From: Anthopleura xanthogrammica
Taxonomy: Eukaryota > Cnidaria > Anthozoa > Actiniaria > Actiniidae
Assembly (NCBI GenBank): GCA_964019055.1
Contig: OZ025210.1
Coordinates: forward strand, 5,512,047 to 5,576,046
Length of the DNA stretch: 64,000 bases
Direction: 5' to 3'
Below the pieces are notes generated by a model, which did no database searches, was not told where the DNA came from, and saw only the letters and a list, made by a program, of their open reading frames with translations. A program made the translations under genes and the position numbers. Shown here piece by piece: positions 43,593 to 57,232 of the stretch. Position 1 is the stretch's first letter; the number at the start of each line of letters is the position of its first letter.

Positions 43593-45884
43593 TCTTGCTG
43601 TTAATTCGTTCGTTTTACCAACTGGAATCTGGTTTTCACTCGACAGATGTGGTTACTTGAGAGTAGGAGAACGGTCAGCTTCAACTGTACGAGACAACCT
43701 CTATTCGCCGTCTGCAAGTTTCAACACCCGGTCGGTACAGATGCCTCAAAGCGTCATGCTTGACCTATCTTGATAATTAGCATACATTAATAATACTTAA
43801 GGTATGCAAACATACCTCAGCATCTATAACGAATACAGATATATAATACTTAACAAATATAGAAAAAAATAGTAATTCCAAGATATTTCAGTTTGAAATT
43901 ATTTTATACTGATTTCAGTGAAGATAGGCTTCGTAGTTCTCGTCACGCAAGTCAAGCAAGCGTGACCAGCATAATACGACACCCCAGCATCTCTGTCTAC
44001 ATGGGCCTCAAAAGCAACTACATTAAACATTCAAAGACCTGAATTCAACTGCAATGTTTGTTATCAGATAGTCCAGATATGACGTGGTTTGGAGGTGAAG
44101 TAGTAACAGAAAAAATTCTTTTGATGCGGCAGCCAACTCCCTGTTCGTGTACGCCAACACTTTTGGTGATCAAAGTTCAACACGCCATCAATATATACTT
44201 ATTCAAATACATAGATGACAGAATAAAAATATGAGTATTTTAATGTCAAATATTAAGACGTAAACTTTTTTTTTAGAGTGAGTGAATTTTTACAATCCAT
44301 TTTTTATAAGTTTTAAAGTTGATTTCATGTTATCGTTCAAGCATGAGTTTTTATGTTGATAATGATGATAATCAGGTGATGGTGGTGACCGGTGGTGGTG
44401 ATGATGATGAAAATGATGATGATGATGATGGTGATATGATAACGTTGATGGTATAGATTGCATTTTTGCCTAGCATGTTTGGAACAAATATTATTGCTTG
44501 CTACTATGCTAAAACACTGTCTCAAAGCACAAACCTTACCCCCTCCCCGTCATACTCGGCATTACTCAAATATTAACTGACGAGAACGCTATAGTGGCAG
44601 ATGGCACAAGCCAACCATTACATACACTATATTTGTAGAGGCGGGGAAAACGATTCTTTAGGCGAGCAAATGACTTGGATTGTCTACAGTTCAAAATAAA
44701 CTTGATTTGATTCATTGACAAACCTGCTCAAAGAATCATACTTTTTGACAATTTTGTGTAATTGTTTTTGCCTTCAGAAAACATCAAATTCAGTAACCCA
44801 AATAGAATCGACAAAAGCTGGGACGGTTGAGTAATACCAAAATGTCACCGATCAAGCCTGTGGTGTAAAGTGGCGCCATGACGCTTCGTTTATATCGTTC
44901 AACTGACCATAATAAGGTAATGATATGCAAGAGAAATATCTAGAGAACGTTTAAGAGCGACCGTCTGAGCTGCGTAGGTCAGAGGTTGCGGATTGGCGGG
45001 CTCTTTCCACGCGCGCGCGGCGACTATGCATTATTCCCGCGCGAGGTAAGCTGGCCATGAATCTATTGTTCTGTCCAACATGAATGCCGCGCGAAAATTA
45101 CGGTCTTTATTGGACTGAAAGAAAAACAAACAAGAACCAATGCAAGCACAATCCTTTGCACAATCTGTAAATAAAATCTTTTCAGATTTTTTTAAAAATT
45201 GCAAAGAAAGTTATCATTTAAACCCCTGACCAAAAGTTAAAACCTTTAATTTTTAACATTTAATTTTACACACACCTATTTAACAACTGAATATTTTATA
45301 CGTCTGTCACAAAGTGTTATAGGAAAAGAGTTAGACTGGAGTTTGATAAATCGATGCGACATGTCGAAAGATGCCGAGTCAGTGTAAAAGACCAAAGACT
45401 CTATAAATGAGTTCAGGCTTAGCACTGATGTCAAAAAAAGGAAAAAGCAAGGTCAAGTTAAAAAAAAACAACAAAAAAACAATATAATCGATGAAAATGG
45501 GCTTTGAGAGTTTAGGTAGAAGTTGGGGTGTTTTTAGTCTTCATAGTTGACAAATGGCGAAGACAACTAACACAAATATAAGAGAAAATCAGAAAGAATA
45601 ACAAAGCAACAAAAAATATATAAGCTAAAGGGAAACATGGATTAGAATATCCATTCATAAGGCAGGCAAGAAATGAAGATAAAAATGTTGATTTGAAAAA
45701 GTTCGAAAATATTTATCCTACTCTTCTTACAGTCATGGTCAAGTTTCAAAGTGATGGTAAAGAAATTACAAAATTAAAATGTTATCCTAAGAAGATTACA
45801 ATAAAAATCCTAAATACACGTTCCTTCTACTTCTACTATAGCTCAAAGAAACTGTTCCTTGTTGAAGACTAAGGAGCTACTGAC
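43593..45884. other. Intergenic region between ZP genes B and C
   Basis: AT-rich. A short (GAT)n stretch at 44355-44450 and a CGCGCG-rich patch at 45008-45050 are the only notable features. The gene B promoter should lie just after 43592. No coding sequence recognised. Confidence 0.5.
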
Positions 45885-48800
45885 TCAATTATCGTCTACA
45901 ATCAAAGAGAGCTTGTTTGGACGACGTCGATGTTTAACAACCACAACGATGACAGCGGCCACTAGCATCATAACGATGAAGCCGAGCACACCAATCAGTA
46001 CCTCGACGATCATCGTACGGCTTTCGGGAGACGACAGCTTGCCGGAACTTGAAGCTGTTTCGCAGAATAAACAAGAGAATAATTGTGATTGATACCAAGT
46101 AAGAGAATACTCTCTGGTTGACAACAAATGACGGGCAGTGTTTGCCAGTCATTGAGATACACAATTTCAGCTGATGAGAGTTATTTTAACCTACCTGTCT
46201 GTCCTCGATTCCCGATCTCTATAGGCCCAACCATGAGGGTCCCGCTAATGTCCTCACTCTCCATACTCTCGCTTCTTCGGCGTCTCTTGCTGTAAGGACA
46301 TCCCTTAATGCAGCGAGAGTTCTTGTCCGCTCTACGACACACTCGCACCTTGCAGTGAAGATGGATGGTGGCCTCTTTGTTCACCTCGAAGTAGAAAGCT
46401 TTGAAGTTGAACCTCTGGACTGGTGATAATTTGTGGACGTACTTCAGAGTTTCGTCACGCTCGCACCTGTGGAGATAAAACACAGCAATTTCGCTTTAGA
46501 AAGCAAAGAATTTACCAGGAATTAGGTCAAAACGGGACTAGATTGTGCTTAAATATCTTTAAATTGTAAGCGATCATAAATCGCAAGTGTTTTAAGACCA
46601 TGTATGTCAAATAGCGCTCTCGAAAGGGTGTGCGCACGTCTTCATGCACGCAAACGCTTTCCCCAGTCCCTGCGCGATATCCTTCCAACACAGGGATCCC
46701 ATACCTACCCCTTTTCAATGATAACATAGTAATCCTTATCGTTTCGGTCTTCGGAAGGCGTGACTTTACAATTCTCTACCAGAAGAACCAAATCAGTGTC
46801 GTTTGCAACCACTCTGGTTTGGAAGTAGACTCGCTGATTCGCTAACACGGTGACAGGGTATTTGTCGTGCGCCTCGTTATATTTCTCGCTCTTGAACATT
46901 TGCATTTCGTAGGTAAAGTTACCAAAGTTCTCTGCAAGAAAGACGTCAAAACTTTAATAAAGAGAAGAGAAGACCTCGCTCCAGTCCTACTTGGTTGTTG
47001 ATTACGAAAATCACGAATGGCCGAGAAGCACTGGACTGAGCTTTTCTGGAGCTTAGATAAGGCCCGGTTTAGATGCGTCGAATTCCACATGTGCCGAATC
47101 TAATGCAAATGAATTCAAACAATAGGTTTTGCTCATTTGCACTTGATTGTGAAATACGAAAATCGACGTCCAAAATGGGTCTTAGTGAGTAAAAAAACGT
47201 GAATTTTTTTTTTTTTTTAATGAAGAAAATAATTGGGACCGCCAAACGATACCTATTTTATTTACCTGTTCTGGTGTAAACTTTCGCTCTGGCGGGTGTA
47301 AAATGAACCACAGACATCACAACACTTCTGTGATATTTACACTCGAACACGAATGCCGCCTCGTGATCACGTGTGATGATCGCACTCTTTCCATTGGACT
47401 TCTTTTGGATCAAGATCTCGTTTTGATAGTTGATGTAGCGACCATCAGAGCTGTAGTTGTGAGTCGTACCACACTCGTCAAGCGCTGTTCGGATGAAAAC
47501 ATGCGTGGCGTTGGAGTGCGAGGCCTTGCACTTGCTGTCGGAAAGCGTGGCAGTCTCATGTTGAAGTTCCGGGTACTTTGTGATATTCAGGACAATTTCA
47601 ATCTCGTCTTTTTTGCAGTTGACTTGAAATGGTTTTGCTAGTACTGAAACTAAGAAAGTTTGGGGTCAGCGTACTCCTTACAACTGCTCACGCGTAAGTT
47701 TTACAAACAATCGATGGAATTTTTTATCTTAATCGATGGAACTTTTTTGTTCAAAAATTAATTCACAAATCAGCGTCCTCCTTACAATAATCCATGCGTA
47801 TGTCTAAAAATTAGCTTAACAAAACTTTTGCAAACTTAATCTTTTGGTCAGTGGCTGTCGACTCGAAAGTTTATACTACTTCGACAGCCACACACACTTT
47901 ACTATAAATTAAATACATAATTTTCAGTCACTTATCCTGCTTTCAAATTTGTAAATGTTATGTATAAATATTCATATTGTAAATATATGTGTGTGAATAA
48001 AACAAAGTTCAAAGTTCAAGTTCAAAGTTCAGCGTACTTCACAACACTGCGCATATTCATGCGCATGCGCAGATTAAATAGTACCGCAACACAAAATGTA
48101 GTGTAGACCGCAACACAAAATATAAAATATGTACAATATAGTAAGCGTTATTCATCTTAATCGACCAACCTTTTTTCGGGGCAGTCGTTGGTGGTGGAAT
48201 CGTAGTTACTGGTTTTTTCTCTGTAAGGGTTAGGGAGAAAGACGTTCAGAATTGGTAACATTAATTTCCAGGGCTGGGTTCGGTTAATTCAAAGACACTA
48301 TAATTAATCAGAGTTCGTTTTTCTATTCACTCATTCATTTCTCCATCCATCCCAATACACCAGTTCCGCATTCGATGCAAACCGCTGTTTGAAGACCACA
48401 GACTCATTTGCTCAGGCTTAGCCTCGTTTATAAGTAAGCTGTTCATAGACACCTTAAAAGGCGTGGAATTGGCATTATTCGACTTGTCCGTCCGTCCGTC
48501 CATCCATCCATCCATCCATCCACCCATCCATCCATCCACCCACCCATCCACCCACCCACCCACCCACCCACCCACCCATCCATCCATCCATCCATCCATC
48601 CATCCATCCATCCATCCATCCATCCATCCATCCATCCATCCATCCATCCATCCATCCATCCATCCATCCATCCATCCATCCATCCATCCATCCATCCATC
48701 CATCCATCCATCCATCCATCCATCCATCCATCCATCCATCCATCCATCCATCCATCCATCCATCCATCCATCCATCCATCCATCCATCCATCCATCCATC

Positions 48801-51800
48801 CATCCATCCATCCATCCATCCATCCATCCATCCATCCATCCATCCATCCATCCATCCATCCATCCATCCATCCATCCATCCATCCATCCATCCATCCATC
48901 CATCCATCCATCCATCCATCCATCCATCCATCCATCCATCCATCCATCCATCCATCCATAACGTCTTCACCTACCGAATAAGATGTTTCCATTCCTGTCA
49001 AATCCCACGTCACGGTCATCTTCCAGTTGGGCACAGCTCTTTTGATCAGCACAAGTTCCTGGGTCTGTCAAAAGAGAAGCATCTTGCGTCATTAAAACAT
49101 ACTATTACGTCATAAATGACGTCATCATAACAATACTTAGATTAATTGTTAATCACTTGCAGTATATTTTAACTTATACAATGTCATTACTAATTGATTT
49201 AAAAAAATGTCATTACAGTTTAGGTGTTATCAAAAATAATGACGTCATCAAACAACTAAATATTATGACGTCATCAAAACAATGACCCCGGCATCAATGA
49301 TAGAGAACGACTTCATTTATTATTACGTCATCAAGAGAGGGAAGTCTGATAATAGAGCATAAACATGTCATCGACAGAATGACGTCATTAATCCTTCAGA
49401 TATCATGACGTCATCGGCATGAATGACGTTAATGTTAATCAATGCACGACTATATGTACCTAATCCTTTGTAGTACGCCAGAAAGCCAGGCTTAAGCAGA
49501 TCATTCTTGTTGGTCACAAATCTGACCATACCAGAATTATTATCACTCCCAATATTATTTGGTCTCTTGCATCCGCACGAGAATTCAGACGCTACAGTTG
49601 CTGATCCAAGAAAATTATGACGGGTATATTGATGGTCGCAGAAGTCTCCAACCTTATCCTCCAGACCAAACACCTTGTAGGATAAGAAGGCTCTCTTGTC
49701 TGAAGGGACAACGATTTTATAGTTGCATTGTTCTATAGATGATATGGAGTTGGGAAACTCCTGATGGGCTATGTACCCCGATGCGCCAGTCGCATCGGAT
49801 GATGAGGAACAAGTTCGTCCTAAAAAAACATCATAAAATAACTGTTATAAATCTCGCTGATTGGGTTGATAGTGCGTGCATTATGAGAGAACACAGCACG
49901 CGCGCGCATTTGTATTTTGTAAAAGAAATGCAAGACTTGCTTGCTGTGCTGTATAAAGTTATAAAGCACTTTGGAATTACCAGAACACTTGAGATGTGTT
50001 AGTAAGCAATCCGCTACGCGTTGTGCTTTCTCCTAACACTTATTTCGTGTTCTGTTTATCCCCGCGTGCTTTATAACTGCACAAAGCACGCGCGCGCGTT
50101 ATAACTGCACAAAGCACGCGCGTGCGTTTTCTATTTCTTTAGTAATTGTTTACGGTTATGAGTTTACTGGTAGAAATCTTACTAGAGAAAGTAATGACTA
50201 GAGAATGATAAAACCACAATGATAAAATTTAATTCGATCTGATCTTACCAACTTTCCCGGCCACTTCGACTTTACCTGGAAAACAAATTCAGGATCTTAG
50301 TAAAAGAATAGAAGAGTTAACATTTTGTTGAACTTGAGCGCAACGTTTCCTGTTTCCTACTACATGGCATACCCTTGAGTATTATTTCTTTCTACACAAT
50401 AAATTCGAAGCAGAAATGTTGTATTTTATGCTGTTGATCACCTGTCCTTTCCTAGAGTATTTTTGTTGTTGTTATTGTTGTTGTTTTTCAGTATGAATAA
50501 TGAATCTTTTCACAAGAAATGACAAAGTATTCAAACAAGGTATTTTGCTTGTAGTAAGCCTGAACTGAGTTGGAAAAAAATGCTTACTCTTTTTCACGAT
50601 TTTGAAAGTAAGTTTGAAACCCTTGTCTTCGCCAGCAGCGTTTGACTTGAACTGAACCATCATGTTTGAACCAGTAGAAAACAGTGGGAGCTGCCCATCC
50701 ATACAGCTGGAATATCTGCGCAAAAAAACAATAAGATTATTACGGTTACTTCAAGAAAGGCACTAGCTACTTTTTGATCATTTGCAAACATATAACTGAG
50801 AGAGAAAAAAAGATTGTCAAAAGGCCGGGTAACCGAGCCTTTTATTCGAAGGCCTGGTTGCATTACAAATGGGGTCAGCGGTGACACAACAGAAAATAGG
50901 TTTGTGGTCAGAAAAATAATTTCAAAAAAAATTCTTTACTAACTTTCCAATCGTGTTTCCTGGAAAAGCTGTTTCACCATCAGATAGAGTTAACGTATCT
51001 CCATCTGCGAGGTTAAGGTTAGTTATTGTAACCCTGACGAGGCTCCCCAGAGGAGCTTTGATTTTCCAGGTACAGTCTTTGTTTGCTGGATAGTTTGCTG
51101 GAAAGTTAGGGCTGGCGATTTCACCTGGTATGGTTCCAACGATCTCCACATCCGATGGTCCTCCATTACAGGTATACTTAGCTGAAATGACCAGGAAAAG
51201 TATTCATAAGCTTACTAAGAAAAAGTATCCATATAGCTTGCGTTTTTCACATCATTTTGCCCTCGTTCGATATCATGCAAGAGAATATGAAATATTAAAG
51301 TAGGAACGAGGCTTTCTTCATTTATAAGAAAATAAATATATATGGGGCTATGTTCCATTTAAGTAGACAACTGACTCGATTTTCTGTTTACACAAACTAC
51401 TTGAGGTGGGTACGTCATTTATGAACATTTTTTGATTCTTTACAATAATTACATCCGTTGATACATATGGTTTTATCTTACATGAAGTAGATTCCGGCTA
51501 GGTTAGCAGAGGGTGGTGTGTGCTAACCACAGGAAGCCCAAGCCACAGTGTTTAGGTTAGCTGTGGTTTTATGCAATGCTGAATCTATTTTCTTTTAAAT
51601 CACAATGAATGTGTATTTCAACTTTCCTGTACCTCTAACGCTATTCTCGTTTTCCTCTCACTAAGTTCTCACTCAGATCTCGCGCTGTTCCCGCGCAGTT
51701 CTCACTCAGATCTCGCGCTGTTCCCGCGCAGTTCTCACTCAGTTCTCACTATGTACTGACGCTGTTTTCATGCTGTTTCGGGGCTATTTTCATGCTGTTT

Positions 51801-54178
51801 TAACGCTGTCGTCCCAGCCAAACTGCCGCGTGGTACTTTGTATTTTCAAAATCACACTCAAAAACAATGAACCTCAAGTTGCATAAACAATATAGCATAC
51901 TGTGCTGTCTAACCTAACTGATTTTAGTAACGCTCGAGGGTTTACATAACTTGTAATCTGCTCAGTGTGACGCGGAGATGCGGAACAATTATAATCTTAA
52001 AAATATCAGTTGAGTTTGAATTGTTTACCTCTTGAGTGCAGTTTTTGTGCGTACTGGGCTACCTGTTTTTTTAGGGTGAATGTAGTGATTTGAATAGCAT
52101 TTTCATAATAAAGTGGAATAGAATCCTAGAACGAGTTTACGTAAAAAACATTAGGTGAACTCTTGTGCTAGGGACGAGTATTGTGTTTTCTTTTCTCGGG
52201 TAAATTTATTAAAATATAATTAATTAATTATAAATTTATTTATACCAAAAGACCATAATCGTATTCTTTCGGACAGCCAATCATAAATAACTTTTTCGTC
52301 CTACATGAGAATTATTACGAATTAATCACCGCTCTCTGGAAGAGCATTACTAACAATGAAGAGATTTCTGCTTTACCTACTTACCTACGATGCTTAAAAA
52401 AGGTTAATCATAATTGCCATAATTGGTGACATAGCTGAACGCCCTTCGTCTGACACTAATAAAGTCAGTCAGTCCAAGCCCGAATTGCGTGGGCTTAACC
52501 AAGGAGTGCCTTATTTTGTTATAGCATACAATCTTATTCCTAATTCATAAATATGAAACAAAACAGTAAATTCCTCTCCTCTCAGGTTGAAATTTTTGCT
52601 TGTGATAGAGAAAAAGACAGCGCAAAAGAATAAAAGATATCTCTTGTGATGGTTAAATATTCAGATTCTAGAAATTTGTTCCTTCAAGAGTTTTGTCTCT
52701 GTTGTGGTCGTAATTACATTCCTAGACAGCTCAGATGTTGGCTTAAGATAATCCACATGCAACCTAGGTCATTCATGAATTTATGAATTTATATAAAACC
52801 AAATTCTTTTTCCTTCCATTAATAAATAAAATTGCTTTGTAAAAACTCAATTCATAGGCTGTTTTTCAACAAAAATATATGAATTATTCATAATTATTAT
52901 GCAGGTCTCGATAATGACCACGTGTGGTTTTTGTAAAGCCTTTTTTTTTCGTGGTTATTGACCCACAGTTTCTCGACTTCTGTTTATTCTAAAACAGATA
53001 ATTAATTTCATCTTCTAGAACTATTGATAATTCTCAGCTGCATTTTCATTTTTCGTAATTATACTTCATTTTAGAAATTTTTATGGTGAAAAACGTTTCA
53101 AAGTTTACAAAATCGAGGAGCGAAAGTCTTGAAGTTTATTCACTAAAAACAATTCTTATCAAAACGAATAGTGCAAGAAACATACTTTGTTTATTTGATG
53201 CTATCTTGACTCTAGATTTTTGTGGAAAGGTTAAATGGTTTCATTAACAATTCACCAGATGTATTTTGCACACATTTTGATCCTTGCAACTTTTCCGCTC
53301 CACTGAGCTTTTACTAGCCAAGCCTAAGTCACTTTATTTAAGTTCTAGGCCATCAATAAACAAAGTCTGCACGCAACGATAAAATCTCCACAAAGTTGAA
53401 CCAAAAACTCTTGTTTTCTTCGTTTTTAGAAGAAATATGCAGAATTTTGCTAACAATCATGAAGTAAATATTTTGGGATTTTTTTGGAAAGCCAACAAAA
53501 TGCCATCTTCACAATAACAATTAGTTTTTTTTTACTGATAATTTTTTTTACTGATTTGTATTAATGATAATTATGATTGATATTTTATTTAAGATTTCAA
53601 GAATTTCAAGAAAGATTCTTTATCATACAGTTGTTCTAGTTCTTAGCAGTGTTATTAAGCAAATTCTCCTCGAATGGCGTGACTTCAGCGTTTGCTTATA
53701 TTATCGGAGAACGAGCTGTTGAAAAGCGTGGCTCTGCTACACCACAAGGACTTCTTTAATACCATGTTTCCGTTTGTTACACGAAAATATTCATTATATT
53801 TACGTAAATAACACTTATTTATTTAAAAGTATCATATAGCGAGAAGTGTGGGAACATAGAGTACACGATGTCTTGAATATTGCGAGTAAGAACCGTAAAA
53901 ACCGATTGTAAAATAGTTTGTTTTCAAGCTTTAAGACCATCTCCGACTATGGGAATGCTTGGTCAATGTAGGCGCATTTTTTTTAACTCAAGAAATCCCT
54001 TTTAATTTAAGAACAGGGGCAATCTCTTGAATGGTTTCTAGTAAGTTCATTTGCTTCATTGACCATAAGTTTGTGAATACATTATGCTCATAACAGTTCC
54101 TAACGCATTCTTACCTGCCGAAGAAAAACTGGCCAAAATAAGCAGACTAAAGGCCGGCAACAAAATACTAGCCACCAT
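45885..54178 (-). CDS. ZP gene C: CUB-CUB-ZP type I membrane protein (11 exons, 666 aa)
   Basis: Exons in coding order: 54115-54178, 50944-51181, 50588-50715, 50249-50275, 49460-49819, 48975-49064, 48170-48220, 47266-47643, 46709-46931, 46195-46466, 45885-46054 (2001 bp). Signal peptide [23 protein letters not shown]1 is split over two exons ([20 protein letters not shown], then [19 protein letters not shown]). A 27-bp microexon leads into CUB2 ([20 protein letters not shown]). A short Cys module ([12 protein letters not shown]) and a Thr/Pro linker follow, then ZP ([26 protein letters not shown]). The SKRRRRS cleavage site precedes the patch LMVGPIEIG, and a membrane helix ([25 protein letters not shown]) ends the protein. 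The order is that of gene A; the 272-bp ZP-C exon equals that of gene B. The donor of exon 2 (GGAAA|GTTAGT) was chosen by phase and is the weakest junction. Confidence 0.88.
47061..47184. mobile_element. Palindromic POU-octamer MITE, copy 2
   Basis: GGCCCGGTTTAGATGCGTCG with CACATGTGCCGAATCTAATG, mirrored by a more decayed right arm ending AAAATGGGTCTTA. Octamers ATGCAAAT (47102) and inverted ATTTGCAC (one mismatch). In an intron of gene C. Confidence 0.8.
47860..48033 (+). mobile_element. Probable LINE or SINE 3' tail with AAAGTTC repeats
   Basis: GTGTGAATAAAACAAAGTTC is followed by four degenerate AAAGTTC/AAGTTC units, the style of CR1/L2 3' ends. A hairpin GTGGCTGTCGA..TTCGACAGCCAC precedes it at 47852-47892. 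In an intron of gene C. Confidence 0.4.
48496..48959. repeat. (CATC)n tetranucleotide array, ~115 units
   Basis: ATCC repeats with CACC variants at the left end (48535-48575), about 15 bp from the donor of the Cys-module exon of gene C. Open frames through it are artefacts. Confidence 0.98.
49101..49430. promoter_or_regulatory. Cluster of five perfect CRE palindromes (TGACGTCA) in gene C intron
   Basis: TGACGTCA occurs at 49117, 49240, 49266, 49380 and 49406. Related half sites ATTACGTCAT (49105, 49323) and ATGACGTT (49423) lie between. CREB/ATF/AP-1 family proteins bind this palindrome. The context ATnATGACGTCATCA is shared, so the sites may descend from one degenerate tandem repeat. Confidence 0.6.
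51182..54114. other. ZP gene C intron 1
   Basis: About 2.9 kb. A 38-bp unit (GTTCTCACTCAGATCTCGCG + CTGTTCCCGCGCA) is tandemly repeated at 51664-51740, with CGCTGTTTTCATGCTGTTT-like words continuing to 51810. No exon is recognised. Confidence 0.5.
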
Positions 54179-54504
54179 GATGAACTGACCAGTCGGGTAG
54201 AAGAGTATCGTGCTCCTCTAAGTCGAATTGGAACACTGGCTGTTCGAGATTTCAAAACAGAGTCAGTCGACCGTGTGTCGGGCTTGCATGAGGACCACAA
54301 CCCTTACGAGGTCAACCATCTAGTACTGAGACAATTATTATAATGATATGTAGATTAGCTTGATAATTATGATTGTGTTTAACTACTGAAGTGGAATAAA
54401 AGATGCTGTCATGCCTTTGTATAAAAAAACGTCGTGATTACTTCTGTGCGTGAAGCTGTGAGCGTGAGTATGTATCCTTGTTTTGCGGGCGTAACACAAG
54501 TGCC

Positions 54505-54600
54505 AGTGCCCTCATAACATTTTGCGGAGGAATGAAAACCAGAGAATGTCGGAGAAAAACCCTCGAATCAAAGGAGAGGCCCAAGAACCTCCAGAAACTA
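54505..54600 (-). mobile_element. SINE family 1 fragment
   Basis: GCGGAGGAATGAAAACCAGA and AAAACCCTCGAATCAAAGGA correspond to the middle of family 1 in reverse. The tRNA-like part is absent. Confidence 0.5.
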
Positions 54601-54651
54601 AAGTTTCAAAAAGATAAATAAACAAATGAAAATATAAATAATAGTTGTTTC

Positions 54652-54775
54652 TTAGGCCCTGTTTAGCGTCGAAGTTCACATGTGCCGAATCTAATGCAAA
54701 TGAAATCAAACAATAGATTTTGCTCATTTGCATTAGGTTCGGCATATGTCAACTTTGACATCTAAACCGGGCCTT
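54652..54775. mobile_element. Palindromic POU-octamer MITE, copy 3
   Basis: TTAGGCCCTGTTTAGCGTCG at the left and CATCTAAACCGGGCCTTA at the right. ATGCAAAT at 54693 and inverted ATTTGCAT at 54725. Target-like TTA at both ends. Confidence 0.85.
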
Positions 54776-57197
54776 AAGCACCAAATTCAAGTAGTTAACT
54801 ATGAGAGGAGTCTGACGCGCACGCGCGCAAACTCGTTAAAAATTTTCTCGCTAAAAATTGGCTTGAGGGATCATTCAGTGCCTTGGTAACGGCAAGGCTG
54901 CTAACTTCTTGACTTCTTTTAAAATTTAACTGGAGGTGATATACTGAAAAACTCTGTGTAGTTCTATAAAAATAGTTCTTCAGTTCTTAACGATATATAT
55001 AGTTGAATAGTTCTTCTTCTCATGTTAGCATACTGCATGTGTACTCACTCGGGTATGATAATTATTTTTCTGTTTTACTAACTTAAAAAACGTAGCTGGT
55101 AAAAGATCTCCAATCCGCATCAATAGTTGCTATAGCGACTGAAACATATACAATGTGTCTACCAATAATCCTAGCCGGTTTCAGCTTTGCAGCTTTTCTG
55201 GTGACTAATTTTATTGAAATGACGGTATATCTATCAGTAGTTTTCATCCGATTTACGCCCGCGGTTTCTTGTATAAAACTTGTGGAAGATATTGTAAAAA
55301 CGTGAAGCCTGATCGAGTGCTTTCCGCCATCGACTGCTGAAGGAAGCCACCGGCATCAGAGCAATTTTATACGAAAATGTCTGCAAATTTGGCAACAAAT
55401 TTTGAGCGTAAAAAAATCGAGTCTGCGAAGCAGGCTAGCAAATCATACGCCCTTCATTGTTAAAGCTGAATATATTAGTTTTGGAATAATCTTTTGACCG
55501 ATCATATCCATGAACGAGGATTATTCTTCGTATTCCGAAATATTCCGAAGTGCCTTCGTTGACCTTTCGGTTTACATCGGATCGGCTGTGTCCATGCCCG
55601 TACGACCCCTGCCGATACAGAACTGTAAACACAAGTCGTTGTGTGTTCTGATAACCCAAAAGCTCGTCAAAACTGTTCTTTTAATTATACAGACGAAGTT
55701 CTTCAAAGGTTTTCATTTAGGACGAGTGATAAGCCCCGAAAAATGTAAACTTCTTATATTAATTTTTCATTTCGCGAGAAGAAATTTGATTTTGGTTCCA
55801 GTTAGCTTGGTCGTACTGTGCATGGTACCTAATGCTGTAAACAAATTCCTACCAGTAAATACGATGGATGTCAACTTAGATAGTTAAAAAGACGAGATAT
55901 CTTATTCATAGCTGTAATTCTTTCATGAGAACACCACTTCGACTGTTTGGAAGACTTCTTTGCTGAGTCAAGAATCAGTCTTGAAACGTCTTTGAATTGG
56001 CGCATGTTATATAAGGTTAGTATATTATATTTATATGCATGTAATTAGTATGTTAGGGCTCGTTTCTAATCAATCGTTGCTAATGATTTTATACTTATAT
56101 TGAAAATTATAACTCCTCAAGATAGCATGTAGATAAAGATCAATTTAAACGCCGGTAAAGATGACTAAAAAAATCCTTTCCTATATGTAAACTTTGATTA
56201 CTCAGAAGATATAAGCTTAATCGATCAAGTCCTCGATACCCGGGTCTATAAAACTGTAAATGGACTTTTTTCGCTGGTTACATATAAAAAATAAGACATA
56301 AAACATTTAAATAAAATAAAAGCTATAGGAAGCGGAAAAAAAAGCCAAGAAAAACCCCGAGGTTAATTCATTAATTTAAAGGTTGACTGAATTATTTCGT
56401 CGCCTAAAGTTTCCCTTCTTTAATAATAGATTTGAATTTTTTATTTTATTTTCTTCATTAGAAGTAAGCCATAAATAGTGTCTTGCCGACGATATTAAGT
56501 TATATAATGACGGGCTAATACGCTGTTCAAGTTCGGGCTTTTTGCTCACTTTGAGGAAATTAATAACCAACTTTGTTTACTCAATTTAACTTGACGTTCT
56601 CGGCCTGCTTTACTTCGTTTTTGATCGCGGAAAACTCCTTTGAATCAACAAGAACAGAAAAAGATTATTACTCTAACAATTTCTTGTTCTCAATATTCTA
56701 TATAATCTCCCCAAAAATGCCTGCGTTTTACTTGATAAAAAACTTAAAGCTCAAACAATAACAACAATGAAGCTTAAAAAGAAAGCAAAATAATGAGGAA
56801 AAAAGACTAAAGATATAATATGAATAAAATTAGGGCTTCAACGCCAACAGGAAGTGAAAATAGCGATCAAAGACGAAGTGTCTGACACGAGTGAAAGACG
56901 GAATAGAAAGAGAATAAGCGAACGAAACAGGACCTGTACTATGAGTGGGAGATGTTTACTTTGCTATTTCAAGCCCACTGGTTTATAATTCTAACTTTTC
57001 ATCTTCCGGCTTCCCTTTATTACAGTTTAAATTGAAAAGAAAACTAACATCCACAGTTTTATTATCCCGACTTTTTCATTCATTCAGTAATTAGGATTTA
57101 AGTTAACAACAAAGCTATTTGAGGAAACCGATGGTTTATTTATGAGTCGGAATGATTTAAATTTTAATTCATGATTGCTTGTTCGTCTTTTTTGTAG
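54776..57197. other. Intergenic region between ZP gene C and the mGluR-like gene
   Basis: AT-rich. An open frame at 55510-55887 (125 aa) has no recognisable domain or signal and is opposed by another frame, so I leave it uncalled. An upstream non-coding exon of the receptor gene probably lies here, since an acceptor TTTTTTTGTAG occurs at 57187-57197. Confidence 0.45.
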
Positions 57198-57232
57198 GTT
57201 AACTGTCCAACACTTGTCAGAAAAGCTTGATT

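Noticed and set aside
55435..55887. 125-aa plus frame at 55510-55887 and 74-aa minus frame at 55435-55659
   Set aside because: They overlap on opposite strands, and neither shows a signal peptide, domain or splice partners.
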